A DNA stretch of 64,000 bases from assembly GCA_001725415.1 (NCBI GenBank), contig MEGH01000013.1:93580-157579 (forward strand), in the 5' to 3' direction. The notes below the pieces were generated by a model that searched no databases, was not told where the DNA came from, and saw only the letters and a list, made by a program, of their open reading frames with translations. This stretch comes from Pseudonocardia sp. SCN 73-27 (lineage in GTDB: Bacteria; Actinomycetota; Actinomycetes; Mycobacteriales; Pseudonocardiaceae). Made by a program: the position numbers and the translations under genes. Shown here piece by piece: positions 10,052 through 18,859 of this stretch; position 1 is the first letter of the stretch; every line of letters begins with the position of its first letter.

Positions 10052-10467
10052 GCTTCCGTCGGCCCAGCCGTGACGCCGCCGCGAAACCCGGCCGCTCCGG
10101 TGCTCCCTGCCGTGTGACCGTCTGCCGGGGCTGCTGCTGCGGCACCGAGCGCAAGCACCCCGGTGTCGACCACCTCGGGCAGTTCGACCGGATCGTCGAC
10201 GGCGTCGGCGACAGCGGCAAGGTCCGTGCGAGCGACTGTCTCGACGTGTGCGACCGGTCCAATGTGGTCGTGGTGTCGCCGTCGTCGGCGGGCCGGGCGG
10301 CGGGGGCACGTCCGGTGTGGTTGCGCGACGTGCTCGACGAGGACGTCACCGAAGGCATCGTGGAGTGGGTGCGGGCGGGTGGGCCGGGTGTCGTCGACGC
10401 CCCGGACCTGGTGAGCCTGTTCATGTTCTCGCCGTCGCGCAGGGTCCGCTCGCAGCTGCCCGGCTGA
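10048..10467 (+). CDS. (2Fe-2S) ferredoxin / thioredoxin-like domain protein
   Basis: 139-residue protein with the cysteine spacing of thioredoxin-like [2Fe-2S] ferredoxins: CRGCCCG near residue 26 and CLDVC near residue 68, followed by the hydrophobic NVVVV strand. Such proteins carry one [2Fe-2S] cluster in the cytoplasm; the electron partner is unknown. The C-terminal half is acidic. Start GTG 10048 was chosen for its overlap with the leader ORF; GTG 10114, right before the first cysteine segment, is the alternative. The convergent or downstream genes give no functional hint. Confidence 0.75.
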   Translation: MSFRRPSRDAAAKPGRSGAPCRVTVCRGCCCGTERKHPGVDHLGQFDRIVDGVGDSGKVRASDCLDVCDRSNVVVVSPSSAGRAAGARPVWLRDVLDEDVTEGIVEWVRAGGPGVVDAPDLVSLFMFSPSRRVRSQLPG

Positions 10468-10505
10468 TCACGCCGGTCGTCCGGCAGGACCGTATCGTGA
10501 CGCCC

Positions 10506-13500
10506 GTGGTCACGGTGTCGGTCCTCGGTCCGCTGCGCGCGGACGTCGACGGCCGTCCCGCCGACCTGGGTGGGCCCCGCCAGCGTGCGGTGCTCGCGCG
10601 GCTCGCCGTCGCCGGCGGACAGCCCGTGTCGGCCGACCTTCTCGTCGACGACATCTGGTCCGGCGAGCCACCACCCCGCGCGCTGGCGGCGCTGCAGGTC
10701 CACGTGTCGCACCTGCGGCGCATCCTCGAACCGAACCGGCCGCCGCGCGCGCCCGCGACGGTACTGGTGAGCGTCGCGCCCGGCTACGCGCTGGCGCTGG
10801 AGCCCGACGCGCTCGACTCCCGACGGGCCGCGCGCCTGCTCGACGAGGCCGCCGCGCTGCCCCCGGTCGCCGCGATCGCGCCGCTGCGCGCGGCGCTGGA
10901 GTGCTGGGCGGGCGCCGCCTACGCGGAGTTCGCCGACGAGCCATGGGCCGCACCGGAGGCGGCGCGGCTGGCGGAGCTGCGGTTGCAGGCCGTCGAGCGG
11001 CTGGCGGAGGCCCGGTTGGCGACGGGGGAGGCGGCGGCGGTCGTCCCGGATCTCGACCGGCACGTCCGCGGCCATCCGCTGCGCGAGGAGGCCGTCCGGC
11101 TGCTGGCGCTCGCCCTGTACCGGGCGGGGCGGCAGGCCGACGCGCTGGCAGCGCTCGCGGGGGCCAGGGCTCGGCTGGCCGACGAGCTGGGCGTCGATCC
11201 CGGCCCCGCGCTGCGGGAGCTGGAACGCGACGTCCTGGCCCAGGCCCCGCACCTCGCAGCGACCCCCTCAGCCCCCGTGAAGGCGGCGGCCGCCGCGCCG
11301 GCGCCGCCCGTCGCGGAACCGCCCGTGCTGCTCGGTCGCGAGGCCGAGCTCGACCGCCTCCGGGCCGCCGCCGTGCGGGCCGGGGCGCCGGGACCGCAGG
11401 TCGTGCTCGTGTCGGCCGACGCCGGTGTCGGCAAGTCGACGCTGGTGGAGGGCTTCCGCGCCGAGCTCGCCGCGAGCGGATGGGACACCGTCGTCGGACG
11501 CTGCCCGGAGGCCGAGGGTGCCCCGCCCGGCTGGCCGTGGCGCGAGATCGTCACCGCCCTGACCGCCGCGCGGCCGCCCGCACCCGAGCTGGCCGAGCGC
11601 CTCGCCCCGCTGCTCGACGCCGGGCCCGTCACTCCCGACCGCACGTTCTGGCTGGCGACGGCGGTCGCCGAGCTCTTGGCCTCGCACACCGCCGCGGCGC
11701 CCGTGCTCGTCGTGCTGGAGGATCTCCACCGTGCCGACGGCGAGTCGTTGCAGCTGCTGCGCACCGTCGCGGGAGGCCTTGCGGGGCACCGGCTCCTGGT
11801 CGTCACGACGCTGCGGCCCGCTGAGGCCGGCGACGAGCTCGCGGCGACGTTCGCCGCGCTGGCCGGGCCCATCGGCGACCGGATCGAGCTCGCCGGGCTC
11901 GACCGCGAGTCCATCGTGGAGCTGCTGCGCCGCAACGGTTCCGGCGAACTGACCGCCGAGCAGGTCACCCGCGTCGCCGAACGTACCGACGGCAACCCGC
12001 TGTTCGTCCGGGAGACCGCGCGGCTGGCCGCCGCCGAGGGCTGGTCGACCGCCGCGACCGCCGTTCCGGCCGGGGTCGGCGACGTGCTGCGCCGCCGGCT
12101 CGCCCGGCTGCCCGCACAGGCCCGCACGGTGCTGCGGCAGGCGGCGGTGCTGGGGCGCGACGTCGACGTCGACACCCTGCTGGCGCTCGTGGGCGACGCG
12201 GGCGAGGACGAGGCGCTCGACGCGCTGGAGCTGGGCGTCATGTCGGGGCTGCTCACCGAGCCCGACCCGGCCAGCGTGCGGTTCGCCCACGTCCTGGTCC
12301 GCGACACGCTCTACGAGGACATGCCGCGGCTGCGCCGGACCCGGGCCCACGCGGCGGCCCTGGAGGCCGTCTCGGCCGTGCGGCCGGGGGACCGGAGCGC
12401 GCTGGCGCACCACGCGCTGGCCGCCGGTGCGGCCGTCGACGCCGGGCGTGCCGTCGTGCTCGCCTCCGACGCCGCCCGCGCCGCCGCCGCCGCGGGTGCG
12501 CACCGGCAGGCCGCCGGGCTGTGGGCCGCCGTCGCCGACCGCTTCGACGCCGCCGCACTCGGCCGCGAGGCCCGGCTCGACGTGCTGTGCGCCCACGTCT
12601 CCGCGCTCGCCCACTCGGGTGCGACGGCCCCCGCGGTGCGCCGTCGAGCCGAGGCGCTCGACCTGGCGCTGGCCGGCAGCCCGGTCGCCGACTCCACGCT
12701 GACACAGGTCGTGACCTGCTACGACGCCCCCGTGTCGTGGACGTTGCGGGCGGACAACGCCGTCGACACCCGGCTCGTCGGGGTCCTCGAGGGCCTGCTC
12801 GACCGCACCGACTCCATCCCCGACCGGGTCCGGCTGCTCACGTCGCTGGTGTTCGAGATCGAGGGGGAGCAGGAAGCGCGGGTCCGGGACCTGACCGCGG
12901 AGGCGCTCGCGCTGACCGAGGGCGAGGGCACCGATCCGGCGCTGCGCTGCCTCGCGCTCAACGCCCGCTTCTACGCGATCTTCGGGCCGGACCTGTGGCA
13001 CGAGATGAAGGGCGTCGGCACCGAGCTGGTCGAGCTCGCCGACCGTGCGGGCCTGCCCGGCTACCGCGCCCAGGGCCTGCACCTGTTGTTCATGGACGCC
13101 GCGTCGGAGCAGGATCTCGATGCGGCACAACGCCACGTCGACGCCGCAGTCGCCGCCGCGCCGGGCGGCCAGCTCGGGTTCACCCTCGGCTGGTCGGCGA
13201 TCTTCGCGGCGCTGCGGGCGCTCGTCGTCGGCGAGTTCGACGCCTCCGAGGCCGCGTACGCCGAGATCGGCGCGCGGCTCGAGGCGGGCGGGGTCACCAA
13301 CGCGGGGCTGATCGCGATCCTCGGCGGGCTCGCCGTCGCGCACGCGCGCGGTCGCGTCGACGAGCGGTTGCTGGCCGTGTTCGCGATGGTCCACGAGCGG
13401 GCCCCGGTGGAGGCCGCGGAGTCGTATGCGCTCGCGCTGGCGATGGCCGGTGACCTCGAGCGGTCCCGGCAGGTGTGGCGGCCCGACATTCCGCAGCGCC

Positions 13501-13787
13501 GCACCTACTACTGGCAGCTCGGGATGGCGATGCGGTCGGAGACGGCCGTCGCGCTCGGCGACCGGGAGGTCGCCGCCGAGTGCTACGAGGCGTTGCGCCC
13601 CTGGGCCGGCACTCTGGCCGGGCTCTCCAGTGGCACCGTCACCCTCGGCCCCGTCGACGAGACCCTCGGCCGGCTGGCGCGCTTGCTGGACCTCCCGGCC
13701 GACGAGCACTTCCGCGGTGCGGTCGCCCTCGCCGACCGGCTCGGCGCGCGCCACTGGTCGGCGCGCGCGGCGGCCCAACTGGGCTGA
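10506..13787 (+). CDS. BTAD / AAA-domain transcriptional regulator (AfsR/SARP-like)
   Basis: Large regulator of 1093 residues. It has an OmpR-type winged helix (about 1-95; PRQRAVLARLAV, LQVHVSHLRRIL), a bacterial transcriptional activation domain (about 100-240), an AAA ATPase module with P-loop SADAGVGKSTLVEGF (about 303-317) and VVLEDLHRADGES, and a long alpha-helical TPR-like C-terminal half. Proteins of this layout activate secondary metabolism or morphological genes in actinobacteria; no biosynthetic cluster adjoins it here. TATCGT (10493-10498) seven bases before GTG 10506 suggests a leaderless start there; GTG 10497 is also in frame. Confidence 0.88.
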   Translation: MVTVSVLGPLRADVDGRPADLGGPRQRAVLARLAVAGGQPVSADLLVDDIWSGEPPPRALAALQVHVSHLRRILEPNRPPRAPATVLVSVAPGYALALEPDALDSRRAARLLDEAAALPPVAAIAPLRAALECWAGAAYAEFADEPWAAPEAARLAELRLQAVERLAEARLATGEAAAVVPDLDRHVRGHPLREEAVRLLALALYRAGRQADALAALAGARARLADELGVDPGPALRELERDVLAQAPHLAATPSAPVKAAAAAPAPPVAEPPVLLGREAELDRLRAAAVRAGAPGPQVVLVSADAGVGKSTLVEGFRAELAASGWDTVVGRCPEAEGAPPGWPWREIVTALTAARPPAPELAERLAPLLDAGPVTPDRTFWLATAVAELLASHTAAAPVLVVLEDLHRADGESLQLLRTVAGGLAGHRLLVVTTLRPAEAGDELAATFAALAGPIGDRIELAGLDRESIVELLRRNGSGELTAEQVTRVAERTDGNPLFVRETARLAAAEGWSTAATAVPAGVGDVLRRRLARLPAQARTVLRQAAVLGRDVDVDTLLALVGDAGEDEALDALELGVMSGLLTEPDPASVRFAHVLVRDTLYEDMPRLRRTRAHAAALEAVSAVRPGDRSALAHHALAAGAAVDAGRAVVLASDAARAAAAAGAHRQAAGLWAAVADRFDAAALGREARLDVLCAHVSALAHSGATAPAVRRRAEALDLALAGSPVADSTLTQVVTCYDAPVSWTLRADNAVDTRLVGVLEGLLDRTDSIPDRVRLLTSLVFEIEGEQEARVRDLTAEALALTEGEGTDPALRCLALNARFYAIFGPDLWHEMKGVGTELVELADRAGLPGYRAQGLHLLFMDAASEQDLDAAQRHVDAAVAAAPGGQLGFTLGWSAIFAALRALVVGEFDASEAAYAEIGARLEAGGVTNAGLIAILGGLAVAHARGRVDERLLAVFAMVHERAPVEAAESYALALAMAGDLERSRQVWRPDIPQRRTYYWQLGMAMRSETAVALGDREVAAECYEALRPWAGTLAGLSSGTVTLGPVDETLGRLARLLDLPADEHFRGAVALADRLGARHWSARAAAQLG

Positions 13788-13791
13788 GAGG

Positions 13792-14463
13792 TCACCCGAA
13801 CACCAGGCGGACCCGGCGGTTGTGGGCCGGCGTGATCACCTTCAGCAGGGCGATGAGCACCGGCCCGGCGACCTTGCGCATCGCCGCCAGCTCCTGCGGC
13901 GTCGTGACGGCCACGATCCGCGGGACCTGGAACGCGACACCCGGGCCACCCTTGCGCTTCTGGACGGCCGCCTCGACGGCCTTCCACTCCGCGGCCGGCA
14001 CGTACTGCTCGACGATCGGGAAGACGTCGCGCTCCTCGGCCTCGATGTGCTCGTCGAGCTCGTCGCGGATGACGCGCAGCGCCGCAGCCAGCTCCGACGC
14101 CAGCGCCGGCTGCTCCTCGGGGCGGCCGTTCGCGAGGGCCTGCGACGCGGCGCGCAGCCGGTCGAGCAGCGGGTCGAGGGCGGCGTGGTCGTCGGAGAGC
14201 TCGGTGAGGTCGACGGCCGCGCCGGCTCGCGCGGCGATGACCGGCCATGCGTCGAGGTCCTCGGCGGTGTGGTGGTGGTGGATCTCGTCGCAGAGGTCGC
14301 GCACCCACTTGTCGATGGCCTTGGCGCGCTTGGGCGAGCACCCGGTGCGGACATCGGCGAGCCGCTCGGCCATCGCGGTGGTGCGGTGCAGCTCGGTGCG
14401 CATCGCACGGTGCAGCAGGCGCAGTCCGAGCAGGTCGGCGGTGGCGGTGGTGGCGGCGGTCAT
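13792..14463 (-). CDS. Hemerythrin HHE domain-containing protein
   Basis: 223 residues in a helical bundle with the hemerythrin-like histidine/carboxylate set: HRAMRTELHR near the N-terminus, IHHHHTAEDLDAW, DDHAALD, and LDEHIEAEERDVF. Such domains bind a di-iron centre and sense or carry O2 or NO; the exact role is not deducible. The C-terminal 60 residues are an extra tail. ATG 14463 follows GGAGAG. It is divergent from the SPW gene, sharing the 178-bp region that contains a TetR-type operator. Confidence 0.85.
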   Translation of the reverse strand: MTAATTATADLLGLRLLHRAMRTELHRTTAMAERLADVRTGCSPKRAKAIDKWVRDLCDEIHHHHTAEDLDAWPVIAARAGAAVDLTELSDDHAALDPLLDRLRAASQALANGRPEEQPALASELAAALRVIRDELDEHIEAEERDVFPIVEQYVPAAEWKAVEAAVQKRKGGPGVAFQVPRIVAVTTPQELAAMRKVAGPVLIALLKVITPAHNRRVRLVFG

Positions 14464-14581
14464 CGGTCTCTCCGGTCCTTCGTGGCTCACTCGTCGTGCT
14501 GACGGTGACCACTCTGCGGCGGCCCACTTGCGGCCGACTTGTCGTCGACTTGCGGGTGACCCAGGAGACAGCCTCAAACAT

Positions 14582-14595
14582 TGACCGGCCGGTCA
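14582..14595. promoter_or_regulatory. TetR-type operator palindrome overlapping a -35
   Basis: TGACCGGCCGGTCA is a perfect 14-bp palindrome of the type bound by many TetR repressors. TTGACC (14581-14586) with CAGACT (14605-14610), 18 bp apart, is a plausible promoter for the SPW gene, so binding would block the -35. The TetR gene at 15119 is the obvious candidate repressor (inference). Confidence 0.6.
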
Positions 14596-14641
14596 GTCAA
14601 GGCGCAGACTCGGGGCATCGTCAGGAAAGAAGGTGATCGCT

Positions 14642-15004
14642 ATGACCACCAGGTCATGGCAACGCTGGCAGGACTGGGCGGCAGTGGTGATCGGCGTGCT
14701 GGCGGCACTCTCGCCGTTGGTACTCACCGTCGACGCCGCAGCCGTGTGGGCACTCGTCGTCCTCGGGGTCCTCCTCGCCGCGACCGGTCTCTGGTCGCTC
14801 GGCGCGCCCCGGTCCGTCGCGAGCGAGTACGTCCATGCGGTACTGGGCGTGCTGCTGTTCATCTCGCCGTGGGTGCTCGGGTACGGCGACCTCCTCGCGG
14901 CGTCGTGGACGTCCTGGGTGGCCGGCGTCCTCGCGGTCGTCGTCGGGCTCACCGCCGTCCCGGCGGCGCAGCACGGCCACTCCGGCCTCACCGCACAGCA
15001 CTGA
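14642..15004 (+). CDS. SPW repeat membrane protein
   Basis: 120-residue integral membrane protein with about four hydrophobic segments. It contains the two short SP motifs that define the SPW family, SPLVL in the first half and SPWVLGYGDL in the second, each next to a helix, indicating an internal duplication. The function of the family is unknown. ATG 14642 has AGAAGG about 8 bases upstream. It lies downstream of a TetR-type operator and upstream of a tetR gene on the same strand. Confidence 0.82.
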   Translation: MTTRSWQRWQDWAAVVIGVLAALSPLVLTVDAAAVWALVVLGVLLAATGLWSLGAPRSVASEYVHAVLGVLLFISPWVLGYGDLLAASWTSWVAGVLAVVVGLTAVPAAQHGHSGLTAQH

Positions 15005-15041
15005 GCACCTCGGATCAGCACTGACCGCTCCGAAAGAGCGA

Positions 15042-15068
15042 CGGCCGCGGCCCATCGGGTCGCGGCCG
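15042..15068 (+). terminator. Terminator between SPW gene and tetR
   Basis: Arms 15042-15053 and 15057-15068 (CGGCCGCGGCCC / GGGTCGCGGCCG) form a 12-bp stem with one mismatch and a 3-base loop. It separates the SPW transcript from tetR, which seems to have its own leaderless promoter (GAGAAT 15107-15112, then ATG 15119). Confidence 0.65.
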
Positions 15069-15118
15069 CTGCGTGCGCTGATGGCCCGCGCGGTTGCCCC
15101 GCGCGCGAGAATGACCCG

Positions 15119-15682
15119 ATGACCGAGGACGAGCGGCCCGCCCGCGAGCGGATCCTCGACGCCGCCGAGACGCTGTTCGCCGAGTCCGGCTTCGACGCCA
15201 CGCCGACCTCCAGGATCGCCGACCGCGCCGGCGTGCCCAAGGGGCTCGTGCACTACTACTTCGCCCGCAAGCCCGACCTCCTCGAAGCACTCGTCGAACG
15301 CCTTCCCGACGAGCGCGTCGACCTCGCCGACGTGGTCGTCCCGGGCGACGTCACCGAGAGCCTGCACCGGCTCGTCGCCGGCCTCGACGCCTCGCTCGGC
15401 TCGTCCGCGCTCCTGTCGCACCTACTGTGGCGTGAGGCCGACACCCATCCCGCGGTGCTCGACGCGCTGCACGCCCGCTTCGACCTCCTCGTCGACCAGA
15501 TCCGCGACGTCATCGCCGCCGCCCTCCCGCGCTGCGACGCCGATGTCGACAGTGCCGCGCACCTGCTCGCCTCCGCGGTGAGCTACCGCCACTCCGTCGC
15601 CCGCCACGTCGACGACGGCGCCGCCGCGATCCGTCGCGAACTGGCCTTCCTGGCATCCGCCCTCGAACGACCCTCCCGATGA
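15119..15682 (+). CDS. TetR-family transcriptional regulator
   Basis: 187-residue repressor. The N-terminal HTH is typical: ERILDAAETLFAESGFDATP followed by RIADRAGVPKGLVHYYFARK (about 12-53). The C-terminal ligand domain is helical and unassigned. The palindrome TGACCGGCCGGTCA 520 bp upstream, before the SPW gene, is the likely binding site; it would also reach the divergent hemerythrin gene. The ligand is unknown. Confidence 0.88.
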   Translation: MTEDERPARERILDAAETLFAESGFDATPTSRIADRAGVPKGLVHYYFARKPDLLEALVERLPDERVDLADVVVPGDVTESLHRLVAGLDASLGSSALLSHLLWREADTHPAVLDALHARFDLLVDQIRDVIAAALPRCDADVDSAAHLLASAVSYRHSVARHVDDGAAAIRRELAFLASALERPSR

Positions 15683-15687
15683 ATCGT

Positions 15688-15703
15688 TCGAACTGATGTT
15701 CGA
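15688..15703. promoter_or_regulatory. LexA (SOS) box upstream of alkB
   Basis: TCGAACTGATGTTCGA matches the actinobacterial/Gram-positive LexA consensus TCGAAC-N4-GTTCGA exactly. It ends seven bases before TAGCGT (15711-15716), the probable -10 of alkB, whose ATG (15724) follows seven bases later. LexA bound here would cover the -35 region, placing alkB in the SOS regulon. Confidence 0.8.
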
Positions 15704-15723
15704 ATCGGTGTAGCGTCTCCGGC

Positions 15724-16335
15724 ATGGCCATCGATCTCGCGTGGCAGCCGTCGCTGCTCGACGCCGGGCCCGACCCCGCGCCCGCGGCCGACTTCGCCGG
15801 CGTCGTCCGGCACGACCTCGGCGACGGCGCCTGGGTCGACCACGGGCCCGGCTGGCTGCACGGCGCCGACCGGCTCTTCGCCGACCTGCTCGACCGGACC
15901 CCCTGGTCGGGGCGGAGCGTCCGCATGTACGAGCGCACGGTCGTCGAACCCCGGCTCACCCACCGCTGGACCCTCGACGACGCGCCTGCCCCGCTCACCG
16001 GCCTCGCCCACCTGCTCAGCGAGCGCTACGGCGTCGAGTTCAGCCAGGTCGGGGCCAACCTCTACCGCGACGGAGCCGACAGCGTCGCGTGGCACGGCGA
16101 CCGCGTCGCCCGGGAGCTCCCGTCGGCCGTCGTCGCGCTGGTGTCGCTGGGGGCGGTGCGGCCCTTCCGGCTGCGGCCCACCGGCGGCGGACCGAGCGTG
16201 TCGTTCCAGCCCGGCCCGGGCGACCTGCTCGTCATGGGAGGCACCTGCCAGCGCACCCGCCAGCACAGCGTCCCCAAGGTCCGGTCCTGCGCGCCCCGGA
16301 TCAGCGTCCAGTTCAGGCACGCCTACCCGCGATGA
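15724..16335 (+). CDS. alkB: AlkB-type alpha-ketoglutarate-dependent DNA dioxygenase
   Basis: Fe(II)/2-oxoglutarate dioxygenase that removes alkyl groups from DNA bases by oxidation. In 203 residues it shows the AlkB layout: nucleotide-recognition lid VRMYERTVVEPRLTHRW, the HxD iron motif WHGDRV (about 122-127), the distal iron histidine in QHSVPK, and the 2-oxoglutarate arginine in RISVQFRH near the C-terminus. The mRNA is probably leaderless. A perfect LexA box sits over its promoter, so expression should rise with DNA damage. Confidence 0.92.
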   Translation: MAIDLAWQPSLLDAGPDPAPAADFAGVVRHDLGDGAWVDHGPGWLHGADRLFADLLDRTPWSGRSVRMYERTVVEPRLTHRWTLDDAPAPLTGLAHLLSERYGVEFSQVGANLYRDGADSVAWHGDRVARELPSAVVALVSLGAVRPFRLRPTGGGPSVSFQPGPGDLLVMGGTCQRTRQHSVPKVRSCAPRISVQFRHAYPR

Positions 16336-16370
16336 TCGGCCCGGGTGCGGCCGCCCCTTAAGCTGCGGCG

Positions 16371-16973
16371 ATGACGCGCAGGATCGGTGTGATGGGTGGG
16401 ACGTTCGACCCGATCCACCACGGCCACCTCGTCGCGGCCAGCGAGGTCGCCGACCGCTTCGACCTCGACGAGGTCGTCTTCGTGCCCACGGGCCAGCCCT
16501 GGCAGAAGACCGCCACCGAGGTCAGCCCCGCGGAGGACCGCTACCTCATGACGGTCGTCGCCACCGCCTCGAACCCCCGCTTCTCGGTCAGCCGCGTCGA
16601 CATCGACCGCGGCGGCCCCACCTACACCGCCGACACCCTCGCCGATCTGCGCAAGACCAACCCCGACGCGCAGCTGTTCTTCATCACCGGCGCCGACGCC
16701 CTCGAACAGATCCTGTCCTGGCGCAAGCTCGACGAGCTGTTCGAGAACGCCCACTTCATCGGCGTCACGAGACCCGGCTACGAGCTCGACGGTGACCATC
16801 TCCCCGACGGCGCGGTGTCCCTCGTCGAGGTCCCGGCCATGGCGATCTCGTCCACCGACTGCCGTCGGCGCGTCGCCGAGGGCCGCCCCGTCTGGTACCT
16901 CGTCCCCGACGGTGTCGTCCAGTACATCTCGAAGCGCTCGCTCTACCGGAAGGCGACCGACGAGCCCAGCTGA
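16371..16973 (+). CDS. nadD: Nicotinate-nucleotide adenylyltransferase
   Basis: Transfers AMP from ATP to nicotinate mononucleotide, the penultimate step of NAD synthesis. The 200-residue protein has the nucleotidyltransferase signature [12 protein letters not shown] (9-20) and the second motif [10 protein letters not shown] near the C-terminus. TAAGCT (16359-16364), six bases before ATG 16371, suggests a leaderless mRNA. It heads the conserved order nadD-rsfS-gpgP-octT also seen in mycobacteria. Confidence 0.96.
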   Translation: MTRRIGVMGGTFDPIHHGHLVAASEVADRFDLDEVVFVPTGQPWQKTATEVSPAEDRYLMTVVATASNPRFSVSRVDIDRGGPTYTADTLADLRKTNPDAQLFFITGADALEQILSWRKLDELFENAHFIGVTRPGYELDGDHLPDGAVSLVEVPAMAISSTDCRRRVAEGRPVWYLVPDGVVQYISKRSLYRKATDEPS

Positions 16974-17048
16974 GGGCGTCCCGCCCGTCCTGGGACAATC
17001 GTCGACGTCGCGTGGTCCCGATCCCCGGGTCGCGCGGGAAGGGGAACC

Positions 17049-17450
17049 GTGACGGCGACCGATCAGGCGATCGAGATGGCCCGCGTGGCAGTGGCCGCGG
17101 CCGCGGACAAGAAGGCCGTGGACATCCTCGTGCTCGACGTCTCCGAGCAGCTCGTCATCACCGACTGCTTCGTGCTGGCGTCCGCGCCCAACGAGCGGCA
17201 GGTCTCGGCGATCGTCGACGGCATCGAGGAGAAGCTGCGCGAGCACGGCGTCAAGCCGACGCGGCGCGAGGGCACCCGTGAGGGTCGCTGGGTGCTGCTC
17301 GATTTCACCGACATCGTCGTGCACGTCCAGCACACCGAGGAGCGCGGCTTCTACGGCCTCGACCGACTGTGGAAGGACTGCCCAGTGCTCGACTTCCCGG
17401 AGGCCCGGGTCGAGCCCGACGATCCCGAGTCCACCGGCGCGGCCGGGTGA
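17049..17450 (+). CDS. rsfS: Ribosome silencing factor RsfS
   Basis: Binds L14 on the 50S subunit and blocks subunit joining under nutrient limitation. The 133-residue sequence has the RsfS core: ADKKAVDILVLDVSEQLVITDCFVLASAPNER in consecutive strands, then EGTREGRWVLLDFTDIVVHV and ERGFYGLDRLW. GTG 17049 has GGAAGGGGAA immediately upstream. Its stop overlaps the next gene as GTGA. Confidence 0.95.
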   Translation: MTATDQAIEMARVAVAAAADKKAVDILVLDVSEQLVITDCFVLASAPNERQVSAIVDGIEEKLREHGVKPTRREGTREGRWVLLDFTDIVVHVQHTEERGFYGLDRLWKDCPVLDFPEARVEPDDPESTGAAG

Positions 17451-18073
17451 GCCTGCGCCGGGTCGTCCTGCTGCGGCACGGACAGACCGACCACAACGTC
17501 GAAGGCCGCATGCAAGGGCACATCGACTCCACGCTCACCGAGACAGGCCTGCGGCAGGCCCGTGACGCGGCGCCGCAGCTCGCCCGGTTCGAGCCCACGC
17601 GTCTGATCAGCTCCGACCTCAGCCGCGCCGCCCGCACCGCCGACGAGGTCGCCGCCGTCACCGGGCTCACCGTCGAACACGATCGGCGCCTGCGCGAGAC
17701 CGATCTCGGCGACTGGGGCGGGCAGTCGATCGTCGAGATCGAGAAGAACACACCCGGCGCGATCGACACCTGGCGTTCCGACCCCTCGTGGCGCCCGCCC
17801 GGCGGGGAGACCCGCGTCGAGGTCGTCGCCCGGTCGGTGCCGCTGGTCGAGGAGCTCGACGCCGAGTACGCCGAGGCCGACGCCGATGTCACGGTGCTGC
17901 TCGTCGCCCACAGCGGCGTCATCGCCGGCATGGTGTCCGGCCTGCTCGACCTGCCGCAGACCGTGTGGCCTGCCGTCGGCGGCATGGGCAACGCGCACTG
18001 GGCGGTGCTCGGCCGCAGGCCCGGCAAGTCGATGTGGCGGCTCACCGCCTACAACATGGGCGTCGCCAGGTGA
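17447..18073 (+). CDS. gpgP: Histidine phosphatase, likely glucosyl-3-phosphoglycerate phosphatase
   Basis: Phosphoglycerate-mutase-like phosphatase of 208 residues with the catalytic LLRHGQTDHNVEGRMQGH (8-25), a conserved acid in RETDLGDWGG, and the second histidine in VAHSGVIAGMV. Its neighbours (nadD, rsfS upstream; octT, degV downstream) reproduce the M. tuberculosis Rv2421c-Rv2417c order, where this position holds GpgP of methylglucose lipopolysaccharide synthesis. The specific substrate is therefore inferred from synteny. GTG start overlaps the rsfS stop, and its own stop overlaps the next GTG. Confidence 0.85.
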   Translation: MSLRRVVLLRHGQTDHNVEGRMQGHIDSTLTETGLRQARDAAPQLARFEPTRLISSDLSRAARTADEVAAVTGLTVEHDRRLRETDLGDWGGQSIVEIEKNTPGAIDTWRSDPSWRPPGGETRVEVVARSVPLVEELDAEYAEADADVTVLLVAHSGVIAGMVSGLLDLPQTVWPAVGGMGNAHWAVLGRRPGKSMWRLTAYNMGVAR

Positions 18074-18819
18074 CCGAGGGCGGGTCGGCCCGCACGTCGA
18101 CGGCGCTGCTCGTCCTCGCCGACTCGCTCGCCTTCCACGGCCCCGAACGCGCCGAACCCGCCGACGATCCGCGGCTCTGGCCCAACATCGCCGCCGCCGC
18201 GCTCGGCACACGCACCGAGCTCGTCGCCGGGGCCGGGTGGACCGCCCGCCACGCCTGGCACGCGCTGATCCACGACCCCCGAGTCTGGGCCGCCGTGCCG
18301 CACGCCCGGGCCCTGGTCCTCGGTGTCGGCGGGATGGATGCGCTCCCGTCGCCGCTCCCCACGGCACTGCGTGAGCTGATCCCGGTGCTGCGGCCCCCTC
18401 GTCTGCGGTCGTTCGTGCGCTCGGGGTACCTGCGCGCCCAACCGAACCTCGCGCGTTCGTTCGCCCGGCTGCCCGGTGGTGGGCCCGTCGCCCTGCCCCC
18501 ACGCCTCACCGTCTCCCACCTCGAACGCTGCCGTGCTGCAGTGACCGCGCTGCGGCCGGGCCTCCCCGTCGTCGCCGCGCTGCCCGCGCCGCACCGGGCC
18601 GCGGTCTACGGCGGCGTCCACCCCGGCCGCGACGCCGCCGACCGCGCCACCCGCCGCTGGGCCGCCGAGACCGGAGTCCGGGTTCTCGACGTCCCCGCCC
18701 TCGTCGGCAACCACGTCCTCGGCGGCCACGGCAACCCCGACGGCATGCACTGGGGCTGGTCCGCACACGCCGCCGTCGGCGCGGCGCTGGCCGACCTGAT
18801 CGACGCGAGCCGCGCCTGA
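18070..18819 (+). CDS. octT: SGNH-type acyltransferase, likely diglucosylglycerate octanoyltransferase
   Basis: 249 residues with SGNH-hydrolase features: nucleophile block LLVLADSLAFHGP (about 12-24), GVGGMD block, and the C-terminal DGMHWGWSAH containing the catalytic His. Position after gpgP matches M. tuberculosis Rv2418c, the OctT that octanoylates diglucosylglycerate in methylglucose lipopolysaccharide synthesis. Function inferred from synteny plus fold. GTG 18070 overlaps the gpgP stop (GTGA), so the two are coupled. Confidence 0.75.
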   Translation: MTEGGSARTSTALLVLADSLAFHGPERAEPADDPRLWPNIAAAALGTRTELVAGAGWTARHAWHALIHDPRVWAAVPHARALVLGVGGMDALPSPLPTALRELIPVLRPPRLRSFVRSGYLRAQPNLARSFARLPGGGPVALPPRLTVSHLERCRAAVTALRPGLPVVAALPAPHRAAVYGGVHPGRDAADRATRRWAAETGVRVLDVPALVGNHVLGGHGNPDGMHWGWSAHAAVGAALADLIDASRA

Positions 18820-18859
18820 TGTGTCCGGATACACCGTCGAGGCACTAGGGTCCGTCGTC

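Noticed and set aside
11268-13778. 836-codon frame antisense to the BTAD regulator
   Set aside because: No recognised domain; opposite strand is a clear regulator.
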